In this document: piece by piece, positions 45,515-56,835 of the stretch
Position numbering within the stretch: position 1 is the first letter of the stretch
How the letters are laid out: each line of letters begins with the position of its first letter
From: Lonicera japonica
Lineage: Eukaryota > Streptophyta > Magnoliopsida > Dipsacales > Caprifoliaceae
NCBI GenBank assembly: GCA_021464415.1
Contig: CM038469.1
Span: 970,501 to 1,034,500, forward strand
Direction: 5' to 3'
DNA length: 64,000 nt
The notes under the pieces: generated by a model
Told to the model about the DNA's origin: nothing
Database searches by the model: none
What the model saw: the letters and a program-made list of their open reading frames with translations, nothing else
Position numbers and translations under genes: made by a program

Positions 45515-46613
45515 ATGACAACTGAAATTAATCTTTCGGCAGTGGTGACTGAGGTGAATTTGGTGGGTTCAAACCCAAAAGAATGGTGGATTGACACGGG
45601 TGCTACTCGTTATGTGTGATTTGATAGAAGCTTGTTCTTTACGTTTCAACCTATTGAAAATGGGGAGAAAATGTATATGGGAAATTCGGCTACCTCTGAA
45701 ATCAAGGGAAAAGGAAAAGTGGTTCTAAAGACGACGTCCGGGAAGGAGTTAACTTTGAACAATGTGGTCTACGTACCCGAAGTCTGCAAGAACTTGGTGT
45801 CGGGTTCATTGCTAAATATTCATGGTTTTCGACTAGTGTTTTAGTCGGATAAGTTTGTTTTGTCTAAGGGTGGAATGTTTGTGGGGAAGGGGTATATGAA
45901 TGGTAGTTTATTTAAAATGAATGTAATGACTATTATTAAAGAATGATAATAAAGTTACTTCTTCTGCTTATATGCTTGAGTTTTCAAATTTGTGGCATGG
46001 TAGATTAGGACATGTTAATTATGATTCTTTACGAAAAATTAATTAATTTAAATCATATACCATCTTTTCAAATTGATTCAAAACACAAATGTGAAACTTG
46101 TGTTGAGGCAAAACAAATGAGATCATCATTTTTTAATGTTGAAAGAAACACTGGACCCCTTGATTTAATCCATAGCGATATATGTGATTTAAAAATGACA
46201 CAAACAAGAGGTGAAGCGGTTTCGTGGAAATCCTCGAAACAAACTATGATTACTAGATCCACAATGGAATCTGAATGTATTGCATTAGACAAATGTGGGG
46301 AAAAGGCTGAATGGTTATGTCATTTTCTAGAGGATATTTCAAGATGTAAAAGAAAAACCTTGTGCCTCTAATTTGCATGCACTTTAATAGTCAATCAGCT
46401 ATTGGTAAGGCACAAAGCAATATGTATAATGGTAAGTCTAGACATACTCATCGAAGACATAATACCATTAGACAACTACTCTCAACTGGAGTTATCTCAC
46501 TCAACTTTGTAAAGTCAAAAGATAATATTGTGGATCCGTTAACCAAATGTTTGAATAGAGAGTTAGTTGACAAGTCATCAAGGGGAATGGGACTAAAGCC
46601 CATGAATAAATAA
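45515..46613 (+). pseudogene. Copia 2 protease, pre-integrase and RNase H tail, deletion derivative
   Basis: From ATG 45515 the frame reads to KEWWIDTGATRYV, the copia protease active site (DTGA), followed by a stop at 45617 and then [20 protein letters not shown] and [13 protein letters not shown] of the protease domain. After a frameshift the GAG-pre-integrase zinc motif appears ([13 protein letters not shown], then CETCVEAKQ). At [12 protein letters not shown] the sequence jumps in frame to [20 protein letters not shown], the RNase H domain, and after another frameshift ends with RRHNTIRQLLSTGVISLNFV, KSKDNIVDPLTK and GMGLKPMNK, the normal copia C-terminus. About two thirds of pol is absent. 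It codes for no working enzyme set. Confidence 0.88.
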
Positions 46614-47187
46614 GTCGATACAATGGATACCCAACCTACATGACTGGAGATCCCAAGATCTAGGTTCAAAAGGGACAACTAAATTGTAAAGGCTACGTTG
46701 ATCACTGTGGGAATTTTTCCCATGTCCATTCCTATGATGAAAGCAGTGATACCCGTAAGGAAAAGGATAAGCTAAACTTTTAATGATTCTTATGTGTCGA
46801 TAAATTCGAACGGAGTAATGCGGGTTACTTTTAATTAAGAAATCACCTATATAAGAGGGAAGAAGGGCCGCTTCCAAGAGAATTGCTGAGGGCACAATTC
46901 TTAGTGAACTCTTGCAGAACTAGGCGTATGTTCATGGCCATAAAGAACATAATAGTGAGAACTAAAATGTGTAAGGAATACTCATGTATGAGATATGTCA
47001 TCGTTTACACAAATGACAGAACAGTTCAAGGACATCGCGTCTACTGTTTCGTTAGTAGAGTAAACATATTTTCATAAAGGAAGGTTCAAGGGGTAAAACC
47101 TACCTATCCTATGCAGGTTTCAACCATCGAACTTTATCACCTTATCTGTCGTGTCTTTGGTCTCCAATTTTCATTCATGTGGGGAAT
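46614..47187 (+). other. 3' untranslated region and polypurine tract of copia element 2
   Basis: Non-coding stretch between the RNase H end and the 3' LTR. It ends ATGTGGGGAAT directly before TGTTGG, the polypurine primer for plus-strand synthesis. Confidence 0.7.
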
Positions 47188-48090
47188 TGTTGGAAAAAAT
47201 TGGTTTTGATACCTTTTTGAGGATAATTTTAAATGGGGTTTCACACTCGGTTGTGAAAGAAAATTATAGATTCGTGTTCTCCTCCGTGAGTACATCGAGA
47301 TCGTGTATTTGTATGCTCAAAACGGATTTGGGATGAATGAGAAATTATCACCCAAAGTGAACTACTTGAGATGAAAAATAAAATGGGAAATGTTAGTCCC
47401 ACATTGGAACTTTGGAAAAACTTGTATGAGTTCATAAGCTTCTAAGAAAAGGGGAGTGCAAATCACGGACCGAATTTGGCTTGACACAGGCTTGGCTTGT
47501 GTACGCCCGCACCTGCGGACACGAATGTCGCTTCGAAAATGGCCAGCCGCGCGGGGTCTTGTTTTGCACTTAGAGTTTTCCAGTTATTTTATTTTCTTTA
47601 AACACACCCATTTTTAATTATTTTTAATTTCTCTTAATTAGGAGATTTTAAATTCAAAAATTCGTTTGAATTAATTCCTATTAATTGTAAAAACGTTTTA
47701 TTTAATTATTGCAATTAATTCAAAACGTTTTTTATGATTAATGGATATTAATTCTAGTGTTCATTCCCCATGTATAAATTGGAGGTCTTAGAGACCCCAT
47801 TCCACACAAGTTTACACACACCTCTATTCACTTTATTCTCTCTTGCTCTCTAGAATAGGTTTTTGTTTTGATGGTGATCAAGTTCATACACAATATAAAG
47901 TTCGTTTTGCGAGTGACACTAAAGTGCTAAAAGATAGACACTCTTTACCGTTTCATCCTGGGAGACAAATGCCATAACAAACCTCGTAAGCACCGTGGGA
48001 GGCGGCGTAATTGTTTTAAGGAGATCATGTGTTACACGAGACTCGGTTTTATTTTTGTTAAATTGTTAATTTCCGCATTTTTGGCTAACA
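47188..48090 (+). repeat. 3' LTR of copia element 2 (903 bp)
   Basis: Same termini as the 5' LTR. Followed by the target duplication GAAAG. Confidence 0.9.
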
Positions 48091-48804
48091 GAAAGTATGA
48101 TCTTAGTGAAGAAAAATTGGGTTGAGTAGCTAATAAGGAAATATGCAATCAACCACGAATCAAATTAAGGAGGTTTACCAGAATGACATCCCATTGCAAA
48201 TTGCAACATAAGTTATGCTCCCGGTCCTTATCAAATGTTAGCAACCGGACGAATATCCCAGCATTGAATATCAATCCATGGCTCAAACCATATCTGAACT
48301 CACATGACTAAGGGTTTGACCTCAAGCAACGACTTCGTATATCCTATCTATAATTATGTGGCATGTATTAAATCCTGAAGGCCACTTTTTGGTTTGCACC
48401 TAAAATTACTATATTATGTTCGCTGATTAGACTCGTGTTTTTTAATGTACAAATGTTTTACCCCTTCAAATAAACTCCATTACAATATTAATTTACAAAT
48501 ATTTCCGATCTATATTATCAGAACTATTATATTTAATTTGGTACGTGCGTATTATATTCTAATGTATATAATACTGTACAAAAAGTGTGTACTCCGACAT
48601 TAGTATACATATAATCATATACATATATATATATATATATATATGATTCCTGACCCAACTAAACCTATGACAAGTTACGTTTTGCTTTAATAATCTTTCT
48701 TAAATTCACGACTTTTGAAAACAAGCAAAGGCTGGATGATGTATTCAACCACTAATAATTAGCTGATAAATTAATATATAATTAAACCCACATCACTAGT
48801 TAGC

Positions 48805-49202
48805 AAGTGTTGATGTGCTACTTGCTAGAGACTAACTCAACCACCATCACGATAGTGTCCTCCAAAAAGAAGATTAAAAATTGATGCTCTCTCTGCCTTA
48901 TCCCGACAAGGCAAGACTCCATTTTGAAATAGAAAAGGTCTCTATAAACTACCAAAATTCTCATATCCCATATAGCTTTATGGGATTCTGATTCTCATTA
49001 TCTCTCTCTCTCTCTTCTCTTAAAGAAAGACTTCGTGGTCAAATTTTATGGTATCCAAAGCCCCTTTACACACGCTTTGCTTTTATTCTTATTCTTATTA
49101 TTCTTGTTTTTCCACTGTTTATTAGAAGGCAAGGCAAAGTTCAATTCTGGATCTACATATCCGAGAATTAAATAGACTATATAACCGGGCGGAAGGATAA
49201 GG
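48805..49202. other. Upstream region of DUF3339 gene 4
   Basis: Pyrimidine-rich leader (TCTCTCTCTC at 49002-49014) and a TATATAA box at 49179-49185, quite close to the ATG at 49203. Confidence 0.4.
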
Positions 49203-49409
49203 ATGAACGACTGGGCTGCTCCGCTAATAGCTTCCGCGCTCTTTGCATTTCTGGCACCTGGTTTGATCTTTCAACTACCGGGGAAGCATCGGCCTGTGGA
49301 ATTCTTGAACATGAAGACTACTGTTGTCTCCATGTTCCTCCACACTGTTCTCTTTGGTTTGCTTCTTATTCTGTTCCTTATTATTCTTAATATCCATATC
49401 TATGTATAA
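49203..49409 (+). CDS. DUF3339 family micro-protein, gene 4 (divergent)
   Basis: The 68-aa protein starts MNDWAAPLIASALFAFLAPG. It has the two-helix layout and conserved LIFQLPGKHRPVEFLNMKTT loop but replaces the family's DWGP by DWAAP, and the first helix is Ala-rich rather than Val-rich. The second half (FLHTVLFGLLLILFLIILNI, then HIYV) is typical. Intact, single exon. It probably belongs to a separate subgroup. The function is unknown, like that of its relatives. Confidence 0.88.
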   Translation: MNDWAAPLIASALFAFLAPGLIFQLPGKHRPVEFLNMKTTVVSMFLHTVLFGLLLILFLIILNIHIYV

Positions 49410-51506
49410 TTACAGACAATTTCATGATGTGTGTATCATTTTGTCTGTAGGCAATAGTTTCCAAAAAATTTGCTTCAACTCAAGTGCTTTGACAGATCAG
49501 AAAAGGAGTAATTTCCATACTTCTAAATTGTGCTAATTAGTATAGACCAAAAAAATAAATAAAAATCGTGCTAATTAATTGGGAAAGATTGAATTCCACG
49601 TTTTTTCCTTTACTAGTAACCTTCATCTACCAGAATTTTGCTACTAATTGCAAAGAGAGTTATAAAGTACACATGTATTCACGCGAGCAGCTATGTTGTT
49701 AGCATCTTTCAGATTTACTGAGGAATCCAAAATTCAACATCAGTTTCCAGCAAAATGGTTCCTACATAAGCAGTCAGTTACTACTTACTAGTATAAGATT
49801 AAGATTGAAGCATGCAATAATCTGTTCCTTCTGAAAGCTTGACACCTTTCTTCCTTTTTTTTTTTTTTTTTTCATTTTTTGTGTTGATCTTTATCTTTTC
49901 TTTTCCTTTTTTGGGGCGCTGCTATTTACACCCCTAATAATTTATGGTGTGTAAATAGCAATGCCCTTTTTTCTGGGGATGAGGGGGTTATGAGATATAA
50001 AGGAAACCCAAACAAGCTAGAAAGACAAGCGCAAGTAAATAGAATGAAAGTAAAACTTATATTATGCTTCCACTCCATTTAAATGAACATACTCAACACA
50101 GCAGGCTTTCAAAGAATTCACCTTTATTTGCAGAGCAATATTTATTGTGCAGCAGAATTAACTGGAATTGTTAGCTTCAGGGGACTTTATTGACCCTCCG
50201 AGAACATTGCGCATTTAGAAAGTATCGAATCAAGGCAAAAGACCATTTTTTTAGCTTCCCAGTTGCACTAAAGTTTATTTTGCCTTAAGGGTGTTAACGA
50301 GGTTTCACAATCAGGATAAAGAACCACTTGGAATATCTAACTTGGCTGCTACAGAAACAGCTTCTCAGCCTCCTAGCTTTAGTTTCTCAGCTTCTCCATT
50401 CCAATCAAAGTTTTCCTTTCATTTTTCACCTAGAAAATATTTGAGATGGGGGAGTAACAGAAGTGCGAAGCGGGTTGATGCTGCCTAGTAGTGCTGTGAG
50501 ACCAATGGCCAAACTATATTTCGGGCAGCCACTTGAGTCAATAAATTGTATGCTTTGCTCTACAAATAACTTCATTGATGCACACAGGCTAACACTTGAA
50601 TAACTTTAGTTTCTACTGTGCTTATTATTTCTGTCACCTCAATGTTGTGGTTTACTCCAATAATCCACTACCCATTAGTCCTAACCCCAATGCTTGTGCG
50701 ACTCCCCCATGCACGAAATATCTATCCAGTCACCAGCCAGACCACCCTACCACGACCAACAATAATCCTCGCAAACCTAATTTCAATTAAGGACATTCTT
50801 AAAAATTTGCTAGTATACCATCTTACGTTGTCAAATCTAGGCTAAATACCTTTCCACCTTTTCATGTGTTTGTATATATACAATACTTGCTATCACATCA
50901 TGAAGTGTTTCTTGAACTCCAATTGCTGCAGCTTGTATGTTTTCTCAACAAATACCAGTACCAAAACAAGTGATTTTTATCAAATAAAAAACAAAAAGAC
51001 TACAAAGTGATGACAATGGAACTAACCATTTAAGCATAGCAAATTCGTAACTTGAAAGCCCCAAACTGTTTCACTAGCTAAATCACCAACTGTATCGCAA
51101 CCATTCACCGCTCAGGACTCTACCTAGACAGACAGCTAGTCTTAATTTTCATTCAAAGTCTTTTTTATAAAAGAAGGGGGGAAAAAATGAAAAGAACTCA
51201 TAGTTAAGGACTAGAATATATGTATATGTAAACCTGGATTCGGACAACAATTTTTTGGTAATTTTCCTATTTTACCCTTATTACCATTAATGTTAAAGGA
51301 AATACACTGATACCAAGATTTGAACTTACGAATTCTTGGTAACTTGAAATGATCTTAATCAGCTATCTTAGTAACTTGAAATGATCTTAATCAGCTACCT
51401 CCCTTTTCGTTTATTCTTTTTCATTCTAACGTAGATTTATTAGGCGAGCACGTGCATATGTTTTGTGTCTACTGTAAAATAAAATTAAAGGATGATTGTA
51501 CTAAGA
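49410..51506. other. Intergenic after DUF3339 gene 4
   Basis: It contains the 3' UTR of gene 4, a T-run (49855-49872), a hairpin (49915-49965) and AT-rich DNA. An ORF at 50291-50488 (SQPPSFSFSASPFQSKFSFH, Ser/Phe-rich) could be a degenerate exon of an unknown gene, but it matches nothing I know. No gene is called. Confidence 0.4.
49915..49965. repeat. Short hairpin with about 20-bp arms
   Basis: GGCGCTGCTATTTACACC pairs with GGTGTGTAAATAGCAATGCC around a short AT loop. It may be a minimal MITE or an end-to-end deletion derivative of one. Confidence 0.7.
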
Positions 51507-51876
51507 GGTTGTTTGTTTTGGCCCCTAAGTTTTCAGATTTAAATTGTTCCAAAATTGTTTGTTTGCCAAAAAATTAAGCGATTTGCCACTTAAAACTGAA
51601 AATTTGGGGCAAAAATTTTAAGTATCAAATTTGCCATTTAAATTTAAATCTGAAAACTTAAAACATGCTATTGTAAAATACCTATTTACCCTCTTTGTGA
51701 CTTTGTTTCTTATTTTACATGTGATCTAAATAAATTAATAAGGATAAAATTGTCATTTTAAAAAAAAATCTGTTTTTAGATATGTTATATTCAAACAAAC
51801 AATATTTTTTTAGATACAGATTTTAAAAGTAAACAAATAATTTTTTCAATTTCAGTTTTATCAAACGCCACCTAAA
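51507..51876. mobile_element. hAT-like MITE, about 370 bp
   Basis: The left end AGGTTGTTTGTTTTGGCCCC and the complemented right end AGGTGGCGTTTGATAAAAC are inverted and of the 'GTTTG' type common in plant hAT-like MITEs. The inside repeats TTTAAATTTAAATCTGAAAA in both orientations. Target duplication not clear. Confidence 0.55.
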
Positions 51877-52183
51877 TATGTTTAGTAATTTATCGATGAA
51901 AAAGGTAATAAATGCTATAAATGAAAGGAACAAAGGTGGAGTGGATCTGTGTGGTCGAGCGGACAATTCTGAGCACTCTGATTAAATTAATTTTAGAAAT
52001 GATTAACTAGGAGAAGGACATCATCATCATGTGTAAATTTGAAACCAATTTTAATTCCAGCGATTCAATTACAGCAAAATAATCAGTGATTCAGTGGTAG
52101 TGATACATCTCGTCAACGGATCCTTAAAAACATGAAATGCAAAAACAGAATTAATCAAACAAGTAATGAATGAGTAAAGAGGA

Positions 52184-52345
52184 TTAAGAACCCATGTAGA
52201 CATGGACGCCGATAGCTAACAAGAAGATGCAACTGAAAGCAAAGTAGAGAATGGAGTGAACCAGAATGGACACTCCGCTAGTCTGAAAGTTGCCGAACTC
52301 GATGCATCGGTTCCTGCCCGGTATCTGAATCAACAGCCCTGACAT
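52184..52345 (-). CDS. DUF3339 gene 5, lacks the first membrane segment
   Basis: The minus-strand ORF of 53 aa starts MSGLLIQIPGRNRCIEFGNF and continues QTSGVSILVHSILYFAFSC and IFLLAIGVHVYMGS. From GLLIQIPG on it is a perfect DUF3339 protein, but the 17-18 residues with the DWGP motif and the first hydrophobic segment are absent. The start is still M-S, as in family members beginning MSDWGP. The simplest reading is an in-frame deletion between two TC(A)-containing codons that left the start codon in place. I searched the minus strand up to about 53.4 kb for an exon encoding DWGP and saw none. It may be a pseudogene or a one-helix variant. Confidence 0.7.
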   Translation of the reverse strand: MSGLLIQIPGRNRCIEFGNFQTSGVSILVHSILYFAFSCIFLLAIGVHVYMGS

Positions 52346-52536
52346 CTCTGCGTTAACTTTAGTTAATTATTTTGGTTGTATGAACAGTGAATGAGGGGAG
52401 GGGGGGAGGGGAGCATTTGTTTGAGGAAAAAGGTGAGGTTAGTAGTGGAAGAGACCGAGGTATGAGTATATGACTGCACAAAAATACTACAAACAAAAAG
52501 TAACCGGTCCCATGTTCAATCCGCATCAATAAAACA
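52346..52536. other. Presumed promoter side of DUF3339 gene 5
   Basis: It contains a G-rich block at 52392-52410 (a CT-rich leader on the minus strand). No clear TATA box was seen. Confidence 0.35.
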
Positions 52537-52608
52537 CGTCGACAGCAGGGTTCTGCGCGGGCGAAGCCCAACAGATTTCAAGTCTGTCTCCTAACCACTG
52601 ACATAGAC
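52537..52608 (-). pseudogene. tRNA-Ser(UGA) pseudogene lacking part of the T arm
   Basis: On the minus strand the sequence has the D-arm remnant (GTGGTTAGGAGAC), the anticodon arm CAGACTTGAAATCTG with anticodon TGA, the long class II variable arm GGGCTTCGCCC and the 3' acceptor TGTCGACG-like end, as in plant nuclear tRNA-Ser(UGA). About ten bases are missing compared with the usual 82: the T-stem/loop start (GTTCG, box B core) after CGCGCAG, single or paired losses in the 5' acceptor and D arm. Without box B it should not be transcribed. It lies 190 bp upstream of DUF3339 gene 5. Confidence 0.88.
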
Positions 52609-55600
52609 TTCAAGATTCTTTATTCTTATTATGTGTAAATTTCAATTAAATAAACTAACCCCAGATTCCATCCAAATATATATTAATTATAATTTGGACA
52701 TAATAATGTGTTATTTTTAATGATACAAAAAATTCAGTACTTACCCATTTTACGTCATTATACAATTTTTTACAGTGACTTTCTGTTTGTTTTCATTTTT
52801 ATTCCGTCTGTTGGGTTACTAACGGTAAAGGGGAGGCATTAACGGTCCTACGTGGCATCTCATTCAGCATTTGACATCATTTGAGGAAATTTTCGATTTG
52901 AGGCCCTATTTGAAACGAAGAGAAGGAAAGAAGAGGCAATATTTAAAACAGAGAAAATGAAAGGAGAAAAGTGGAAGCAAAAATTGACTTAGTGAAGAAT
53001 CCAAATCAGGTAAGTATTTAAAACCCTAACCCACAAAAGGTATGAAGAATCTAAGTCCAAATATAAGTATTTAAAACTGCAAAAATTGGTAAAGCACAGG
53101 TAAGTATTTAAAAAAAATGTTGTTTAACACAGTTCATGAAATAGCTTCTTGGCTTGGTATGAAAAGGCAAAATCAGCACTTCATTCCATTCTTGGAAATG
53201 CTTTCGCTTTGCCGAATTAAAGCTTCAATGCTTCCTTAGATTTTTTTCCAGGCTTTCTCCTCTCTCACTGTAATTAGGGTTTTTACGAATTTGGGGATTA
53301 AATCGTTTTAAGTGTTGTGAATATTTTCATTATGTAATTTCCAATGCATCAATATGCCAGCTCGGATCGCCGCTTACGGTAACCCCAACAAACGTCGACA
53401 GAAAGTAGCTATCAGGGTACAATCAAAGTGTAAAATGAGTGAAAGAACCTTTTTTGTAATTAACCCTTTTTAATACGCAAAAGTAATTTTGTAGTTTCTA
53501 CTTGTAATTCATTATTTAATGTATTTTTAACACATCATTATAACTTTTTAGAAGCCCATTTTTTGTACAGTACTTACATTTCAAGTCTTGTATTGTCTCC
53601 TTAACCACAAGGAGGTCATGTTGGATCCACATAAATATATTATTGACTTGTATCGGAAAATCTAGAGGGGGGTAAATAGGGTTTTTAAACTTAATGGGAT
53701 TTTTAAAATCAATTTAAAAATGTGTGTCTATATCAATCAACCAACCAATCAAAGATAAATTCACAAGAAACAAATCAATATAGAATAAAGAGATAGAAAG
53801 ATTGCAAAGTCAAAGATTACGGTTCGGCTTGTTAGCCCCTACTCCGCGCTCGGTTATCCCGAGAATATCCAATAATATATGTCAAACCTTTGTATTCTTC
53901 TAAATTTCAATTAAATAAACTCACACAAGAAACCCTATTCATGATTCCAAATATGAATAGAATAAGTTTAGGTGGCTAACACCAAATAGCTCTTAAGTGT
54001 TTGAGAAATACAAATGAAGCTCACACTAAGAGATAAATCAAGAAATAAGCTCAAATATAATTTAGGGACATAATGAAGAATGTGTAAAATATTTCATTAA
54101 TAAAAACAACTAGACCTCATATATATAGCTTGGAAAAATATGGCCGTTTGAATTTACAAGAAGTTGTGGGGCAAAACAAGACATTTACCAACTTCAACGG
54201 CTATATTTTGGCTAGGTTTACATGGTGTATCGACTCACCCATTATTCGACTAATGTTTCTATTTTTGCAAAAGCCAAACCTTAACACTTGGGGAATGTTT
54301 TATTATAACATGTTGGAGTTGGTTTTTTAAAAACAACCGGATAAATTAAATATATTTTTACGAAAATCGGTTTAAGAGAAAAAGTTTTGTAAATGATGTT
54401 CATTCAAATTTTGCTATGAAAGAGATGAATGCTATAGAATGATATAAAATCATGGTTAGCTTAATTTGAGACAATATCAATATCTTTACAAAAGACTAAT
54501 CACTCACATACTAAATGAAATACTCTAGCCTTTAAGGAGCTTGTTAGAATTCTTTGAACTTCTTCTTGAATGCACCATATATTTTCATCTTGATGCATAA
54601 TAGCTTGAACTTGTGAGAGTGGATTGGATTCTAGAAGAGTTGAAGTCTTGAATTGGATATGGTTTTGGTCTTTTGGTCTTTTAGAAACATTGGACGTTAA
54701 AAAACAGTTTTATGCTAAATACAAACAAGACACAAGTTAAATACACATGATTAATCTTTTGTCATTATCAAAATTAGATTTAGACCATGTAAGGTCAACA
54801 ACCCTTTTAATGATAGAGGCAATATTAAAGAAGAAACGGTTGAAGTTCATGAAAAAGCATTTTCCTCATTCATCTTGAAGAAATATGATATCTTATTATA
54901 TCTATTTACTATAAGTAAAACGCCTTCACAGGACCCCTTTCCTCATTCAAATCCCGCCCATACGAGCCCAAATCCAAAGTCATGGACTTGAACACTCAAT
55001 TATCAAACCAAAAAAAAATAAAAAATTATTTAAAAGCAAACCTCAAAATCTTCCAAAATTTATTAAATCCAGATCTTACATAATAAATTCAAAAGTATGC
55101 AAACAACTAATCGCGAACGCAACCTCATGCTTCAAATATATGGTGAACCACAAACATGAAAAATAAATAAATAAGAGAGCAAACTCAACAATCCAATAAG
55201 GAATCAAATACAAAGTGACTGAAATAGGATCAAGCAAAAGTACAAACTTTTAATAAAAATATTTTAAACACACGTATCAAAAACAAATTTTAATATTCAT
55301 GGAATTCCTAGATTAGAAAACTTTTAAAACAAAACAATTGTGATTTCGAAAATATTCTAACAAGATGATAAATCAAAATTTTAAATAATATTTTCAGAGC
55401 ATGTTGTTTAATGTCAAAATTTGTTAAATCCAAATTTTACATAATAAATTCAAAAGTATATGAAAAATGAAAAATAAAAAAAATTTACTATACTTTTAAC
55501 AGCTCAAACCCTCGTACTCAAATCTACGGTGAACCACAAACTTGAAAAATATAATACCAATGCATTAAACCCCACCAGTAAAATTAAAATTAAATAAATG

Positions 55601-56004
55601 CAAAGCAAAACCGTTCAAGATAAATAATTCTTTTCAGAAACTAACAACATATTAAAATAAGATTGATCCAAACTTTGAAGCAAAAACAAAATATTTAAAA
55701 CATGATTCTACCAAATTAAAATAATTTTTAAAACTAAGCGCTTTGCGAATAATCACTTACCCGAACCATTCAAATTGAACATATTAGGAAGAGCTCATAC
55801 ATATAAGGTGCTATTCCATTACCACAGTCCTAAACATGTTAGGAAAGGAAATCCAAAGGATGAAGAGATATAATAAGATAATTATTAGACGAAAGTTAAC
55901 GGGTTTTTTTTTAAAAAAAAAAAAATATACGTTCCGTACCACATATTTCTAAAGAAAAACGTGATCTAAGAGTAATAATAAATAAATAAATATATATATA
56001 TATG
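52609..56004. other. Intergenic, transposon-rich, no supported gene
   Basis: From 53645 the sequence starts TGTATCGGAAAATCTAGAGG and continues into GGGGTAAATAGGGTT, a type of block I associate with ends of plant LTR elements; its extent (possibly to about 54800) is unclear. About 55050-55140 and 55425-55540 share AAATTTRTTAAATCCA and GGTGAACCACAAAC-like words, a diverged tandem duplication of about 370 bp. The short ORF near 53354 (MPARIAAYGNPNKRRQK) is unassigned. Confidence 0.35.
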
Positions 56005-56460
56005 GTGTTGCTATTGACACACACTTATTTACTCTGTAACACTCCCTTAAAAAAATGTTGATTAGTCTATTGACACACACCACTTTTTTTATTTTTAATT
56101 AATAATTAAACCACTAAACACTCTCTTAAACAACTTTTTCTTCTTCTTCATCATCACCACCACCACTTGTACCAGCTATATATATATATATATATATTTT
56201 CAAAAAAGGGAATCTTACACTGCACCTGCACCACCACTTGTACCAGCTTTTGCTTTGTAATCTACATACATACTAAAAGCGTCGTTGATAATGGCTCTGA
56301 GTAGTTGAATATCTTCGAGAACTTGTGATGAGAAAATTCTTATCTGTTGATTGAGGTGCCTTTTATTGAACTTCGGATCGCAAAGTAGATGATTCCATGT
56401 CTTGCAAATCACCAAGACTTCAATAGGGATTATTGCTTTGTAATTTTATTTTTATTTTTT
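56005..56460. mobile_element. Truncated copy of the 41-kb element family carrying an F-box fragment
   Basis: It starts GTTGCTATTGACACACACTT followed by ATTTACTCTGTAACACTCCC, like the end at 42012 read inward, and then has the same CTTCTTCTTCATCATCACC tract seen at 41220. No right inverted end was found. The interior holds the ORF at 56215-56436. Confidence 0.45.
56215..56436 (-). pseudogene. F-box protein fragment fused to transposon sequence
   Basis: The minus-strand frame reads IIPIEVLVICKTWNHLLCDP, then KFNKRHLNQQ, which matches the second half of a plant F-box domain (PxEV, C+.W..L..DP.F...HL). It then continues into unrelated residues (LEDIQLLRAIINDAFSMYVD, ending GTSGGAGAV). The Leu-Pro start of an F-box and the substrate-binding repeats are missing. 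It looks like a captured piece of a host gene. Confidence 0.5.
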
Positions 56461-56797
56461 TAATCAAGCAACTTTAAAGTAAAATTCGATGTGGAGTTGA
56501 GCTTTAACCGATCCTAGATGAATTATAATATAAAAATATACGGGAAAGGTCAAAAAGAATTTCTTTCCTTCTTAAACTGTTATTACGGGAAAGGTTAAAA
56601 CTTATAATATTTATTTATTTTTCATTTATATACCACAATTTGACCTTTTCGCTTTACGTCTTATTAAATATTAAATTATCAACTAGGTATTTCCATTTTC
56701 TTAGGTTGCGTTTACGGTTTCCGTTTAGATTTAAGGAATAGAAATTATAATACAAAAAAAGTACAAGATGAGGAATGATTAAAAATCGGTCATTCAA

Positions 56798-56835
<38 letters not shown>

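Larger units (their letters stand above)
42985..48090 (+). mobile_element. Internally deleted Ty1/copia derivative, 5.1 kb
   Basis: LTRs are at 42985-43923 and 47188-48090, starting TGTTGGAAAAAATTGG and ending TTGGCTAACA. GAAAG flanks both sides (42980-42984, 48091-48095). Copy A has CAAAG once at 38423-38427. The inside consists of a 1.4-kb AAACAGTTT-rich array, then protease, pre-integrase and a jump to the RNase H end. The integrase core, reverse transcriptase and gag are missing, so it cannot move on its own. LTRs are very similar, apart from a few small indels. Confidence 0.93.
42033..48804 (+). repeat. Duplicated intergenic segment, copy B (with insertions)
   Basis: Sister of copy A, in direct orientation. 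It is interrupted by a MITE (42508-42889) and copia element 2 (42985-48090). It provides the unoccupied sites for the copy A insertions, and copy A provides the empty site for copia 2 (38423-38427). Confidence 0.85.

Noticed and set aside
50596..50845. Overlapping ORFs suggesting an organelle gene insert
   Set aside because: The hydrophobic stretch was considered as a mitochondrial membrane protein fragment, but no conserved motif could be matched.
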